NCBI GenBank assembly: GCA_964059195.1
Contig: CAXKWD010000002.1
Coordinates: forward strand, 167,716,559 to 167,780,558
Length of the DNA: 64,000 nucleotides
Reading direction: 5' to 3'
Source: Ectobius pallidus
Taxonomy: Eukaryota > Arthropoda > Insecta > Blattodea > Ectobiidae
The notes beneath the pieces are model-generated. The model did not search any database, was not told where the DNA came from, and worked only from the letters and a program-made list of their open reading frames with translations. A program made the translations under genes and the position numbers. This document shows, in pieces, positions 11,801 through 24,361 of this stretch (its first letter is position 1; each line of letters opens with the position of its first letter).

Positions 11801-12611
11801 ACCTCCATACAGACCTTCCCCTCCCAAAATCAGGGTTATGAAGGAGTTAATTCAGGGAATGTTGGACGACGGTGTAATTACCACATCTAATTCTAACTAC
11901 AGCAGTCCCGTGTTCCTGGTGGAAAAGGGGGAAGGGAAGTACAGACCTGTTGTCGATTATAGATACTTAAATTCTAAAATAAAGATAGATTCATTACCGC
12001 TGCCGGATATTCATTCTTCCTTCGGTTGGTTTGGGAGAGCTAAATACTTTACCTCGCTTGATTTGAACCAGGCCTACTACCAGATACCCTTGTCACCTAA
12101 GTCTCGCAAATTGACGGCATTTAACACCGACTGGAATTTGTATGAATTCACCAGAGTCCCATTTGGGTTAGCCACTGGCGCCCAGGTCCTGCAAAGACTG
12201 TTAGATCAGATTTTTGGGGATGTAAAGTTTTAGTTCGTATTCCACTATTTGGAAGATCTGGTGATCTATTCCAATAGTTTCAAAGAACACATGGATCACC
12301 TCGTGCTAGTACTGAAACGTTTGAGGGAAGCCGGATTGACTGTTAATCCCGCCAAGGTCACCCTGGCCACTTGTCTCTCCTTCTTGGGGCACGTCGTATC
12401 GGCAGATGGAGTCACCATCGATCCCGATATAACTAAGTCTATCAGAGAGTATCTTCCCCCTAAGGACGTAAAGGGCGTGGCTAGGTTTCTTGGGATGATC
12501 AACTTCTATCATCGCTTTATCCCCAACCTGGCCGATCTGGTTGCTCCTTTGAATGTTCTTCGGAAGAAGGGGATTAAGTTTCAGTGGGGTAGAACAACGA
12601 CAGGCTTTTGA
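11793..12611 (+). pseudogene. pol: Reverse transcriptase, broken, unit 1
   Basis: A Ty3/Gypsy reverse transcriptase without a native start. Seen in order: RRPPYRPSPP linker, PVVDYRYLN, the first catalytic aspartate in FTSLDLNQAYYQI (residue ~90), PFGLATGAQVLQRLLD, then an in-frame TAG at 12231-12233. The frame continues to the polymerase core at 12246-12257, which reads Tyr-Leu-Glu-Asp where the family has Tyr-Leu-Asp-Asp. The thumb region (LGMINFYHRFIPNLADL) follows. A one-base loss near 12588 shifts into the RNase H frame. With a stop, a frameshift and an altered catalytic residue, this cannot be an active enzyme. Confidence 0.9.
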
Positions 12612-13161
12612 GACCTTAAAAAAGATGGTAATGAACCCTCCTATACTTAGCATTCTGGATTTCTCGAAGCGATTTATATTACAGACGGATGCTTCCTCTG
12701 TGGTTTTGGGGGCAGTTCTTCTTCAAAACTTTGGAGAAGGGAGGAAACCGATAGCCTATACCTCAAGGACTCTTACAAGTCAGGAAAGAGCCTACTCTGC
12801 CTATGAGCTGGAGGCGTTGGCGGTCCTCTTTGCAGTAGAGAAGTTTAAGATGTATTTAGAACACACCGAATTTGATCTGGAAACGGATTGTCAAGCGTTG
12901 AGCTGGGTCTTGGCAAAACCCAGAATTACTGGGCGACTTGCTCGTTGGGCTGTTAGACTGTCTGCCTTTAAGTACTCGGAACGCCATATCAGAGCTTCTG
13001 AGAACGGTGTGGCTGATGCGCTATCCCGCATGTTTTCTGTGGAAGGGAATTATGAAAGCCAAGGGGAAAAGGTGGAAAAGGCTCCGTGTATTGATAAGAA
13101 CGTGGATAGCGCATTCAACCTGTCTTTGGGGAATGAGAATTTGGTGAATGGCATTCTCTGA
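12588..13161 (+). pseudogene. pol: RNase H domain of pol, unit 1
   Basis: The frame opens after the frameshift near 12588. It shows LQTDASSVVLGAVL, the YELEALAVLFAVEKF helix, LETDCQALSWVL and NGVADALSRM, the usual Ty3/Gypsy RNase H order with its acidic residues in place. In the family it removes RNA from RNA-DNA hybrids during cDNA synthesis. The frame ends in a TGA at 13159-13161, and the polyprotein continues in another frame from about 13148. Confidence 0.9.
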
Positions 13162-14305
13162 TTTTCCGCTGGCCTTTAAGTCTATAGCCATACATCAGGA
13201 GTCTGATCCTGAATTAAGCCCTATCATCAAAGACTTGCAAGAAAGCCGTCTTAGACCGGGATACATCCTAAAGAAAGGGGTTTTGTACAGTGCTGACCGC
13301 AGACTTCAGGTTGGAAAGATTATCTTACCATCGGTATTGATTGATATGGTCTTCAAATTCTTTCATGAATCTCCTGAATTTCATATGGAAGGGCATGGAG
13401 TCTGATATCCGAGCACGTATTCGAGCGTGCGACCGGTGTGCCTCGTCTAAGCTTACGCAGGCGAGCAACCTGCGATTCTTAAGTTCTCAAGTCCCTAAGG
13501 CTCCGTTGGACCCAGGTCACGGAATGGGAATCAGTATATTCTGGTTGTAGTAGACGCTTTTACCAAATTTGTATGGCTTTTCCCGGTTCGTGACGCTAAT
13601 ACTCGTAAAACCATTGGATGTCTGAAGAGGATCTTCTCTGTGTTTGGATTCCCGAAGAACTTAGTTTCGGATAACGCTAGTTATTTTGTGTCTGCCTCCT
13701 TTCGCAAGTTTTGTTTTGACTTGGGGATTCGTCACTGTACTACCTCTCCGTATTATCCTCAGCCATCGTTGGCGGAACGGGTGAACCGTAATCTGAAGAG
13801 CGCCCTTATAGCCTATCACAGCCAGGATCAGACGTCTTGGGATCAGAATTTATTCTGGCTCCAATACGCCTTTAACTCGGCTCGTCATGAGGCTCATGGA
13901 TTTGCTCCTATTTCTCTGGTCCTCGGGTTTACCCCCAATAACCCGTTGGCCAATTTGTGGTCTCGCAACGAATTATTGCCAGAACCTGATAGGGCGGAAA
14001 TGGTCAAACAGATGTGGAAAAGAGCCGCTAATAATCTTCAGATTTCTCATGGTAGGTCTGTCCAAAGGTATAATAAGAGGAGAAAACCTGTTCCTTTTAG
14101 GGAAGGTGATGCGGTATGGGTAAGAAACTTCCCTAGGAGTAACGCAGCCAATAAGGTGGCGGCCAAGTTGTCGGAACGTTTTGTAGGGCCTTATCGTATC
14201 TTGACCTTTCTCACTCCCGTAACGGTGTTGTTACAGAAATGTCAAGACGGAACCTGACGTAGATGTCATGTTTCACATTTGAAACCTGGTTTGGTCCAAC
14301 CTTAG
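13148..14305 (+). pseudogene. pol: Integrase, broken and internally deleted, unit 1
   Basis: Read in at least three frames. 13148-13405 is the linker and the start of the HHCC zinc-binding domain (first His in HESP). The second His appears lost in a deletion of several tens of bases, while CDRC (13428-13439) remains in another frame. Around 13500-13526 a further deletion removes the stretch where the first catalytic Asp is expected. From 13526 to 14257 the core is open: GNQYILVVVDAFTKF, the second Asp in VSDNASYF, the Glu in LAERVNRNLK, then the C-terminal PFREGDAVWVRN and FVGPYRI. A frame change before the end leads to HVSHLKPG and a stop at 14303-14305. Confidence 0.9.
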
Positions 14306-14323
14306 ATGTATTCTTTAACTATA

Positions 14324-16131
14324 TGTTGGGGGTAAAATATTAGCTCTCTTGTTTAAAGTTATTACATATTGTTTGCTGTGAAAATGGGGATATTTTGAGG
14401 CTTAACCTTGTGTTAATTATTACGTATGATGCTGGATCTTATTCGCTGTCTTAAATCTGAAAAGAAAAGGAATGTTCTGGATTTATTATATTTATTTTGG
14501 AGAGTCTGGATTTCCAGGATTCGTTTTTTTTAAATAAATTAACACCGGCTTTCAACTTCTTTTTTTAAATATAATTTATTTGAAAGGTAAGATGGTCTAT
14601 AAAATCTTGTTTGCACCTGGACTGTGCTGTGTTATTTCTGTTGCAGTTTGCTATGTACTCCCCGAGAGACATGGATGTTGCTCGAGTCTCTCCAGCTAAA
14701 TGTACTGGACCTAGTATGTGGGGGGACCTATTCCTCTGCTTTCGGTGCTCTGCATGTCGGAGTCCCGTCTTGTGCCATGTCCCTCATCTTGGTTCCTGCT
14801 CTGGAGACGTCCGGAGTATGGGATCCTGTAACACAAAAGAGGAACCATTCATTAGAGATGACACCTTACTGCTGGAGAAGATGGGTTGCAGAAAATGGGA
14901 GTGAGCAAGTCCACAAGCAGGGAGTTTTGGAGGAAATATGCAAGAGTGCAGGTGGTGAGCATGCTGCGTGCATTCTGGAGGCATGCTGAACGCAGAACCA
15001 ACCCGTTAATTGTGAGCCATGTTCATGCTACTCGATGGAGCCTATTTTCAAGCCATGCAATCCGCCCGCATCTGGAAGTGAAATCTTATCTGGGAGAGTC
15101 CACTATTAATTCACATGGCGGATTTCATCAGTAGCAAACTCACTGTCGTGTTACCATGCGTAAAAAGACTGGTTAGCAACTTACTAGACGGACAGTGGAA
15201 CACCGTACAAGTTGTCACTTTCACCATTGTTACCGCTTACCTAAATCCTCTATGTTCTTTCTTCCAATTTTTGTATTCTCCTTTGGTGCCTTCCTGGGCG
15301 AGATTTGCCTTCCGTCGATCCATTCTTCCAAACTTTTGAGTGATGCATTGGCTCTTCTGGTACATTATCATTACATTAACTGAATTGATCAAGATGGATT
15401 GGGCAGATTCCAGTTCTAATATCATATTTCATCCTGCATTAAGTTACTCTTCGTCCTCCTGCGGTATCAACTTCTGCACTATCCTGACCGAATTGTTGGG
15501 TGGAGGAGATACTTTGCTGCTCCTATGGATTCGCCGGGCACTCCTGCGGTGCTGGGGCTCAGAAAATGTTGATCTGTTCCTGTTCTCAAAGGCTGGATGC
15601 GTCTGGACTATCTTGGCTTGCTTTCCTCTCTTCGGTTGGTGCTGGTGCTTTTCTCCCGCCCCGGGGGGGAGATTACATGGTGTGGTTAGTGTGTTGGAAC
15701 TCTCCGGAGTACAAGAGTTACTGAAGTTTCGGCGACATGAGCCAAGACGTGGAACACTCGACGGTGGTGGTCCTCGAAAGCGTGTGATTAGGGTTTTTAG
15801 TGTATATTTAAAATGTTGTGCATGGTCTAATTTATTTAAATGTTTGTATGGATTAATTTTAAAAGGGTGTTCCAAGTACAGCGGTTCGGTGAAGTTGTTG
15901 TATGGGCGCCACAGTATAGTGCATATACTGATTATTTCTGTCTTTGTTTGTCGAACTCGCCTCCGGTCAGTCAGTCGATCGTCGAGCACTCCCCTCTAGC
16001 TTCAGGGTAGGAAGCGAAGAACACCTTAATGTTATTACTTGAATAATAAAGCAGTTTCTTTGAACACTGAAGGAATTTTCAGTTTATTCAATACGTTGGA
16101 AATACAAGTACAATCGTTGACAATAATTACA
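14324..16131 (+). mobile_element. LTR-like 3' region, unit 1
   Basis: Starts TGTTGGGGGT just after the end of integrase and ends GACAATAATTACA, so it has TG...CA ends of retroviral type. Near its end it has TCAGTCAGTCG (possible insect initiator, ~15967) and AATAAA at 16045-16050, as expected for an LTR with a promoter and poly(A) signal. The expected purine tract is weak; the GGGGG itself may be part of it, which would move the LTR start a few bases. At 1808 bp it is long, and no second copy lies upstream of gag within the unit, so it may instead be a shorter LTR plus other sequence. The open frames inside (e.g. 15340-15999) show no recognisable domain. Confidence 0.45.
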
Positions 16132-16132
16132 A

Positions 16133-16805
16133 AAGATTTTTGGTAGGGTTATGTATAAAAAGGGTATATGCAGTAAATATATTTGATGCTAATATTTGAA
16201 TAGGGGGTTATATTCACTGAAACTTGTACAGGTCTCTGTTTTAATTAATTTATTCAAGCTTCTTATATTATCGGTATCTGAAATAACAACCTAAGCATCC
16301 GCCATATACAGGGTGAATACAGAATTTAAGAAGAAATTTTATGGGGAACTGATTTTAAAATAGCCTTTGATATATTCAGATAAATGCACTGTACATACTG
16401 AAAATAATTTATTCGATTACAGAGGCTTAGGATTACATGGTGTAATTCTTTATGTATATGTAAAATGTTTAATAATTTAGGGAGACTTGTGATACTTTGG
16501 TCTCTGTTTAACAGTGGAAGGTGTTTTTCCTATATATTACTAATTATAAATCACAATTTTGTTGTCAATAAATCTGTTACCAAAACCTCTGTTGTATCTT
16601 CTGGTAGAAATCGTAACTTATGTTTCCCAAATTCATATTTCAGAGCTTTTTGATTATTACTGGGGTTCGTGGGTTCAGCATTAACTTGTAGCAGGGCGTT
16701 TACACAATTTAGGTAAAAATGTTCAAAACGAAGATCTACTTCATAAGTCGTATGTGTTCTTCCAACATATACATGAACGTCCTTCACTAAGTGGGGGGCG
16801 CAACA
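16133..16805. repeat. Segment A, copy 2
   Basis: Lies between the LTR-like region of unit 1 and the gag leader of unit 2. It is identical to copy 3 as far as I can see and carries AAATTTTATGGGG where copy 1 has the variant ATATTTTGTGGGG. Confidence 0.85.
16551..16787 (-). pseudogene. Minus-strand frame in segment A, copy 2
   Basis: Identical to the frame in copy 1, with the same frame-shifting insertion. Confidence 0.4.
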
Positions 16806-17243
16806 AAACGTGTTATCGCAGAGCGTAGTTAGGTTTTAACGATCATTTTTCTAAATTTGCGCTCTGCTTCGGTTAACTAAAATCCCGAAGTTTTTGTATG
16901 CTTTTCCAAATTTTGTATAAATTTACGCATTTCTATTTTTTGCATTGTTTGGGTCTGCTTCCTAAGTGTAGGGCGGATCAGCATTTTGCATTGCCATTTA
17001 TAGTAGTACAGCTTTTCAACTTATTATAAGTCGACTTACCTTTTATGCTTTGCTTAACAAAAAACTGGCTTGAAATTATTAATTTCGCTTAGTTTTCATA
17101 ATCATTTAGGTCTGGGGTTCAACTCTATTAAAGCTTTGCCTTCATTATTCTAATCTAACTTTGATCAATTTTTCATCCAGCTTATTCTAACCTAACTTTA
17201 AAATATTTTCTGCCTGGTTTTCTTGGCTATTGAATTTTCAAAA
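16806..17243 (+). other. Gag leader, unit 2
   Basis: Same as unit 1 apart from T at 16816, which changes GTTAAC to GTTATC in the hairpin arm. Confidence 0.5.
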
Positions 17244-18858
17244 ATGAGTAATAGATCTTATGTCCCTATAGAATTCCTTCTGAAAGCAGACATTGTTTAC
17301 GAAATACTTATCCGTGGAATTAAAGTGAATTCGGATGATTCAGTATAAAATTTGTCCAAAATGTTAAAAGACAATTTGTCGATTCCGGTTGATTCTATTC
17401 ATCTGAAAGATATTAAAGTTGATGACGAAATACAGATTCTAGCTTCAAAAATTGAAGAAATTTCTGAACAGTGTCGTGAACTTGAGGAGGATGGACAAAT
17501 TTCTCAAAAGCAGGCAAGACGCCTCATAGCTTAATGTGACCATGTTTCAAATAGAATTTCCGATTTACTACAAGCTGGTTTTTCTCTGGATTACAGTGAG
17601 ATATTAAATTCACTCAGTATGGGAATTGGATTACAAAAGGATAAAATTAAATTGCACTTGACTGAAAATCTTAACAGAAATTTTGAAACTAACCATACGA
17701 CGGTAATGGCAGCTGTAGATATAGGATCTCCTAACCCATTTCTTGGTAATGAACCGGTAGTTACTAATGAACTTCAAAACTCACCACCGCCGTTAGTTAC
17801 TAAATTACAGTTTGACTTTAGTAAAGATTTTTGTAAACTTCCGCACCCTTTAGGTAAATTAGAACAGTTTAGTGATACTACATTGCAGGAAATAGTTCAG
17901 TTTTTGCTCTTTCTCTGTGAGCTTAATACTCACAAGGGGATGGTACGAACCTTCATGTCGAAACCAACCCTCAAATTTTGTACACAAAAAATTAGCTGCC
18001 AGTTCGAACTGCAAGTCTATGAAAATCACGTCACAATATCGCGAAAAAAGCATTGTCAGAGCGCCTCATCCCGTCTAGCAGGGATGCGGTCTGTGGCTGA
18101 GGTACAAGGTCTTGAGCGAGGCATGCGGGCAGTCGGCGCAACACAACACTGAAGTCACAACATACAGTTGCATGATTACTTCCCCATGCACAGAACAGCT
18201 TGTTTTAAACTTTACTATTCAATAAATGTGAAACAGAAGTGCCTAGTGTCGATAGAATGGGAAATGCACAAATTTGCTTTGCACCATGCACATCGAAACA
18301 AGTGCTCCCATATCACATTCTGCTTCTTCACACTTGTGTTGGTTCGATAGTTTATAGCAACTGAAAGCACATTAATTGGATTCAACACGTCTGTAGAGAC
18401 ACTCATGGTGACTTCCTTCTATTATCTGACAGACACACAGATCGCAATTCATCACTACGGTCGTTGTTTATACTGCTATAAAGAAGAAGGAAGCCCGTGT
18501 TCGATAAGAATGAGTCACGTAAGTTGCAGTAGTCGCTACAAAGATCCAGGAAAACCAACTAGGTCGCTTCCAAATTTCAAGCTTCAATTTAATGGTCTCA
18601 CAGTTCAAACTGGCAGCTAATTTTTTGTGTACTATTCCATTTCAGGATGACCTACATGTGTACAGAATTTGAGGGTGGGTTTCGACATGAAGGTTAGTAC
18701 CAACCCCTTGTCAGGTCGAATTGTTTGGTTTTTCCCAGAAGCAGATTATGGCTTTGTGCTTTGCTCGCCTAAAAGGCGGTCTTAAGCAACTGGCCGGTAG
18801 TACAGTTAAACTAGATAAAGATTTAAAGTACTTTCATGAATCAATCCTTGATTATTAA
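17244..18858 (+). pseudogene. gag: Gag N-terminal remnant, unit 2
   Basis: Carries the same two TAA stops (17346-17348 and 17532-17534), the same transposon insertion and the same TAA before the zinc-knuckle ORF (18856-18858) as unit 1. Confidence 0.7.
17933..18710. mobile_element. Non-autonomous DNA transposon in gag, unit 2
   Basis: Same insertion, same TCA duplication (17930-17932 and 18711-18713). One substitution at 18152 (A for T) is private to this copy. Confidence 0.85.
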
Positions 18859-20028
18859 CTTCCATCCCGAGCTCGCGTGCGATTTATGAATGAATTCTAT
18901 TACAGAGTCCAAAGGGAAGGGGAATCCTTTTCTGATTATGTAAAGCAAATAAGATCTTATGCCCAAATTTTTCGTGTAGATTGTTCTGAAGCTCAGGTAG
19001 TTGAGAATATTTTGGTAGGCATGTCGCCCCAGGCTAGGAACATGTGCATGTTTGAGAAGAAGCCTGCCACCTACGAACAATTAGACCTATTATGTGCTCA
19101 GTTACATACGATTCATTTTTCTGACTCCTTACGATCGGAAAGAGTAGGGCATATTCCCACTACTTCTATAGGGAGTGCTTTGAGTAATCCACAGGAAGAC
19201 AAAACTTCGGCCCATTATGTAGACCGTAGGAGTTGTTATTTTTGCAAGAGACAAGGTCATATTCGTAGATTCTGTCCCAATAGGCCGTCTGGGAGCAGTA
19301 GGCAGAAAACTTATGAATTTAGTCGGACTTTTCATTGTGAGCCTGGGTCCCCTTGTTTTTCTATCGATAAGGCTGAACACTCGGCCCGTGTTCAGGGATT
19401 TACCGGCAGATGCTTACCGTATATTAGATTGGAATGTGCGAACTTGGAAGTTGTGGGCCTCTTAGATAGTGGGTCTACAATAAATATAATGTCAGAATTT
19501 ATCTACAATAATTTGAGTAGTAAGCAGAAGAAATTCACCTTAAACAATGAAAACATTGCATGCTTAGTTGCTAATTCTTCGTCCATGAAATTTTTAGGCT
19601 GGACCACTTTGAAAATCAAAATTGACAGGTTCTCTTGGAAGGTTAAGTTTTGGATTGCGCCACCCTTGTCTGTCCCTTTAATTCTCGGAGTGCCTTTTGG
19701 GGAAGATACCGGTGCGGTTTTGGATTTCGCTAATGAATATGTCTATTTCAAGTTTTCCCCGGATATTAGAATCCCTTTCTACAAAGGATCTTTTGCAGAG
19801 AAGCCTGTCTCTTGTAAAAAGGGGGACGTGTTGTTAACAGCTGAATCTGGGATCGATTCCGGTTGGGATACTAAGCCATGGGGTTTGTCTTTGAACCATT
19901 TAGCCCCTGAACAAAAAGAAATCTTAAGTGGGATTTTGGAGGCTTTTCCGGAAGTCTTGACTACTAAGTTGGGGCTCACTCATTTACTTGAGTACGAGAT
20001 TGAGTTACTAGACACCCCCAGTGCGTAG
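18859..20028 (+). pseudogene. gag-pro: Gag C-terminus and protease, unit 2
   Basis: Same open frame, zinc knuckle and DSG protease motif as unit 1. Two adjacent silent differences at 19830-19831 (GT for AC) distinguish it. Confidence 0.85.
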
Positions 20029-20839
20029 ACCTCCATACAGACCTTCCCCTCCCAAAATCAGGGTTATGAAGGAGTTAATTCAGGGAATGTTGGACGACGG
20101 TGTAATTACCACATCTAATTCTAACTACAGCAGTCCCGTGTTCCTGGTGGAAAAGGGGGAAGGGAAGTACAGACCTGTTGTCGATTATAGATACTTAAAT
20201 TCTAAAATAAAGATAGATTCATTACCGCTGCCGGATATTCATTCTTCCTTCGGTTGGTTTGGGAGAGCTAAATACTTTACCTCGCTTGATTTGAACCAGG
20301 CCTACTACCAGATACCCTTGTCACCTAAGTCTCGCAAATTGACGGCATTTAACACCGACTGGAATTTGTATGAATTCACCAGAGTCCCATTTGGGTTAGC
20401 CACTGGCGCCCAGGTCCTGCAAAGACTGTTAGATCAGATTTTTGGGGATGTAAAGTTTTAGTTCGTATTCCACTATTTGGAAGATCTGGTGATCTATTCC
20501 AATAGTTTCAAAGAACACATGGATCACCTCGTGCTAGTACTGAAACGTTTGAGGGAAGCCGGATTGACTGTTAATCCCGCCAAGGTCACCCTGGCCACTT
20601 GTCTCTCCTTCTTGGGGCACGTCGTATCGGCAGATGGAGTCACCATCGATCCCGATATAACTAAGTCTATCAGAGAGTATCTTCCCCCTAAGGACGTAAA
20701 GGGCGTGGCTAGGTTTCTTGGGATGATCAACTTCTATCATCGCTTTATCCCCAACCTGGCCGATCTGGTTGCTCCTTTGAATGTTCTTCGGAAGAAGGGG
20801 ATTAAGTTTCAGTGGGGTAGAACAACGACAGGCTTTTGA
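20021..20839 (+). pseudogene. pol: Reverse transcriptase, broken, unit 2
   Basis: Shares the TAG stop (20459-20461), the Tyr-Leu-Glu-Asp core (20474-20485) and the downstream frameshift with unit 1. Confidence 0.9.
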
Positions 20840-21389
20840 GACCTTAAAAAAGATGGTAATGAACCCTCCTATACTTAGCATTCTGGATTTCTCGAAGCGA
20901 TTTATATTACAGACGGATGCTTCCTCTGTGGTTTTGGGGGCAGTTCTTCTTCAAAACTTTGGAGAAGGGAGGAAACCGATAGCCTATACCTCAAGGACTC
21001 TTACAAGTCAGGAAAGAGCCTACTCTGCCTATGAGCTGGAGGCGTTGGCGGTCCTCTTTGCAGTAGAGAAGTTTAAGATGTATTTAGAACACACCGAATT
21101 TGATCTGGAAACGGATTGTCAAGCGTTGAGCTGGGTCTTGGCAAAACCCAGAATTACTGGGCGACTTGCTCGTTGGGCTGTTAGACTGTCTGCCTTTAAG
21201 TACTCGGAACGCCATATCAGAGCTTCTGAGAACGGTGTGGCTGATGCGCTATCCCGCATGTTTTCTGTGGAAGGGAATTATGAAAGCCAAGGGGAAAAGG
21301 TGGAAAAGGCTCCGTGTATTGATAAGAACGTGGATAGCGCATTCAACCTGTCTTTGGGGAATGAGAATTTGGTGAATGGCATTCTCTGA
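20816..21389 (+). pseudogene. pol: RNase H domain, unit 2
   Basis: Same frame and motifs as unit 1, including the terminal TGA. Confidence 0.9.
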
Positions 21390-22533
21390 TTTTCCGCTGG
21401 CCTTTAAGTCTATAGCCATACATCAGGAGTCTGATCCTGAATTAAGCCCTATCATCAAAGACTTGCAAGAAAGCCGTCTTAGACCGGGATACATCCTAAA
21501 GAAAGGGGTTTTGTACAGTGCTGACCGCAGACTTCAGGTTGGAAAGATTATCTTACCATCGGTATTGATTGATATGGTCTTCAAATTCTTTCATGAATCT
21601 CCTGAATTTCATATGGAAGGGCATGGAGTCTGATATCCGAGCACGTATTCGAGCGTGCGACCGGTGTGCCTCGTCTAAGCTTACGCAGGCGAGCAACCTG
21701 CGATTCTTAAGTTCTCAAGTCCCTAAGGCTCCGTTGGACCCAGGTCACGGAATGGGAATCAGTATATTCTGGTTGTAGTAGACGCTTTTACCAAATTTGT
21801 ATGGCTTTTCCCGGTTCGTGACGCTAATACTCGTAAAACCATTGGATGTCTGAAGAGGATCTTCTCTGTGTTTGGATTCCCGAAGAACTTAGTTTCGGAT
21901 AACGCTAGTTATTTTGTGTCTGCCTCCTTTCGCAAGTTTTGTTTTGACTTGGGGATTCGTCACTGTACTACCTCTCCGTATTATCCTCAGCCATCGTTGG
22001 CGGAACGGGTGAACCGTAATCTGAAGAGCGCCCTTATAGCCTATCACAGCCAGGATCAGACGTCTTGGGATCAGAATTTATTCTGGCTCCAATACGCCTT
22101 TAACTCGGCTCGTCATGAGGCTCATGGATTTGCTCCTATTTCTCTGGTCCTCGGGTTTACCCCCAATAACCCGTTGGCCAATTTGTGGTCTCGCAACGAA
22201 TTATTGCCAGAACCTGATAGGGCGGAAATGGTCAAACAGATGTGGAAAAGAGCCGCTAATAATCTTCAGATTTCTCATGGTAGGTCTGTCCAAAGGTATA
22301 ATAAGAGGAGAAAACCTGTTCCTTTTAGGGAAGGTGATGCGGTATGGGTAAGAAACTTCCCTAGGAGTAACGCAGCCAATAAGGTGGCGGCCAAGTTGTC
22401 GGAACGTTTTGTAGGGCCTTATCGTATCTTGACCTTTCTCACTCCCGTAACGGTGTTGTTACAGAAATGTCAAGACGGAACCTGACGTAGATGTCATGTT
22501 TCACATTTGAAACCTGGTTTGGTCCAACCTTAG
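21376..22533 (+). pseudogene. pol: Integrase, broken, unit 2
   Basis: Same deletions and frame changes as unit 1; core open from about 21754 to 22485. Confidence 0.9.
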
Positions 22534-22551
22534 ATGTATTCTTTAACTATA

Positions 22552-24360
22552 TGTTGGGGGTAAAATATTAGCTCTCTTGTTTAAAGTTATTACATATTGT
22601 TTGCTGTGAAAATGGGGATATTTTGAGGCTTAACCTTGTGTTAATTATTACGTATGATGCTGGATCTTATTCGCTGTCTTAAATCTGAAAAGAAAAGGAA
22701 TGTTCTGGATTTATTATATTTATTTTGGAGAGTCTGGATTTCCAGGATTCGTTTTTTTTTAAATAAATTAACACCGGCTTTCAACTTCTTTTTTTAAATA
22801 TAATTTATTTGAAAGGTAAGATGGTCTATAAAATCTTGTTTGCACCTGGACTGTGCTGTGTTATTTCTGTTGCAGTTTGCTATGTACTCCCCGAGAGACA
22901 TGGATGTTGCTCGAGTCTCTCCAGCTAAATGTACTGGACCTAGTATGTGGGGGGACCTATTCCTCTGCTTTCGGTGCTCTGCATGTCGGAGTCCCGTCTT
23001 GTGCCATGTCCCTCATCTTGGTTCCTGCTCTGGAGACGTCCGGAGTATGGGATCCTGTAACACAAAAGAGGAACCATTCATTAGAGATGACACCTTACTG
23101 CTGGAGAAGATGGGTTGCAGAAAATGGGAGTGAGCAAGTCCACAAGCAGGGAGTTTTGGAGGAAATATGCAAGAGTGCAGGTGGTGAGCATGCTGCGTGC
23201 ATTCTGGAGGCATGCTGAACGCAGAACCAACCCGTTAATTGTGAGCCATGTTCATGCTACTCGATGGAGCCTATTTTCAAGCCATGCAATCCGCCCGCAT
23301 CTGGAAGTGAAATCTTATCTGGGAGAGTCCACTATTAATTCACATGGCGGATTTCATCAGTAGCAAACTCACTGTCGTGTTACCATGCGTAAAAAGACTG
23401 GTTAGCAACTTACTAGACGGACAGTGGAACACCGTACAAGTTGTCACTTTCACCATTGTTACCGCTTACCTAAATCCTCTATGTTCTTTCTTCCAATTTT
23501 TGTATTCTCCTTTGGTGCCTTCCTGGGCGAGATTTGCCTTCCGTCGATCCATTCTTCCAAACTTTTGAGTGATGCATTGGCTCTTCTGGTACATTATCAT
23601 TACATTAACTGAATTGATCAAGATGGATTGGGCAGATTCCAGTTCTAATATCATATTTCATCCTGCATTAAGTTACTCTTCGTCCTCCTGCGGTATCAAC
23701 TTCTGCACTATCCTGACCGAATTGTTGGGTGGAGGAGATACTTTGCTGCTCCTATGGATTCGCCGGGCACTCCTGCGGTGCTGGGGCTCAGAAAATGTTG
23801 ATCTGTTCCTGTTCTCAAAGGCTGGATGCGTCTGGACTATCTTGGCTTGCTTTCCTCTCTTCGGTTGGTGCTGGTGCTTTTCTCCCGCCCCGGGGGGGAG
23901 ATTACATGGTGTGGTTAGTGTGTTGGAACTCTCCGGAGTACAAGAGTTACTGAAGTTTCGGCGACATGAGCCAAGACGTGGAACACTCGACGGTGGTGGT
24001 CCTCGAAAGCGTGTGATTAGGGTTTTTAGTGTATATTTAAAATGTTGTGCATGGTCTAATTTATTTAAATGTTTGTATGGATTAATTTTAAAAGGGTGTT
24101 CCAAGTACAGCGGTTCGGTGAAGTTGTTGTATGGGCGCCACAGTATAGTGCATATACTGATTATTTCTGTCTTTGTTTGTCGAACTCGCCTCCGGTCAGT
24201 CAGTCGATCGTCGAGCACTCCCCTCTAGCTTCAGGGTAGGAAGCGAAGAACACCTTAATGTTATTACTTGAATAATAAAGCAGTTTCTTTGAACACTGAA
24301 GGAATTTTCAGTTTATTCAATACGTTGGAAATACAAGTACAATCGTTGACAATAATTACA
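22552..24360 (+). mobile_element. LTR-like 3' region, unit 2
   Basis: One base longer than in units 1 and 3 because of an extra T in the run near 22750. Confidence 0.45.
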
Positions 24361-24361
24361 A

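Noticed and set aside
15340..15999. A 219-codon plus frame and an overlapping 181-codon minus frame in the LTR-like region, as possible env or accessory gene
   Set aside because: No recognisable domain, no signal peptide or clear membrane layout, and both strands are open over the same GC-richer stretch, which suggests composition and not coding.
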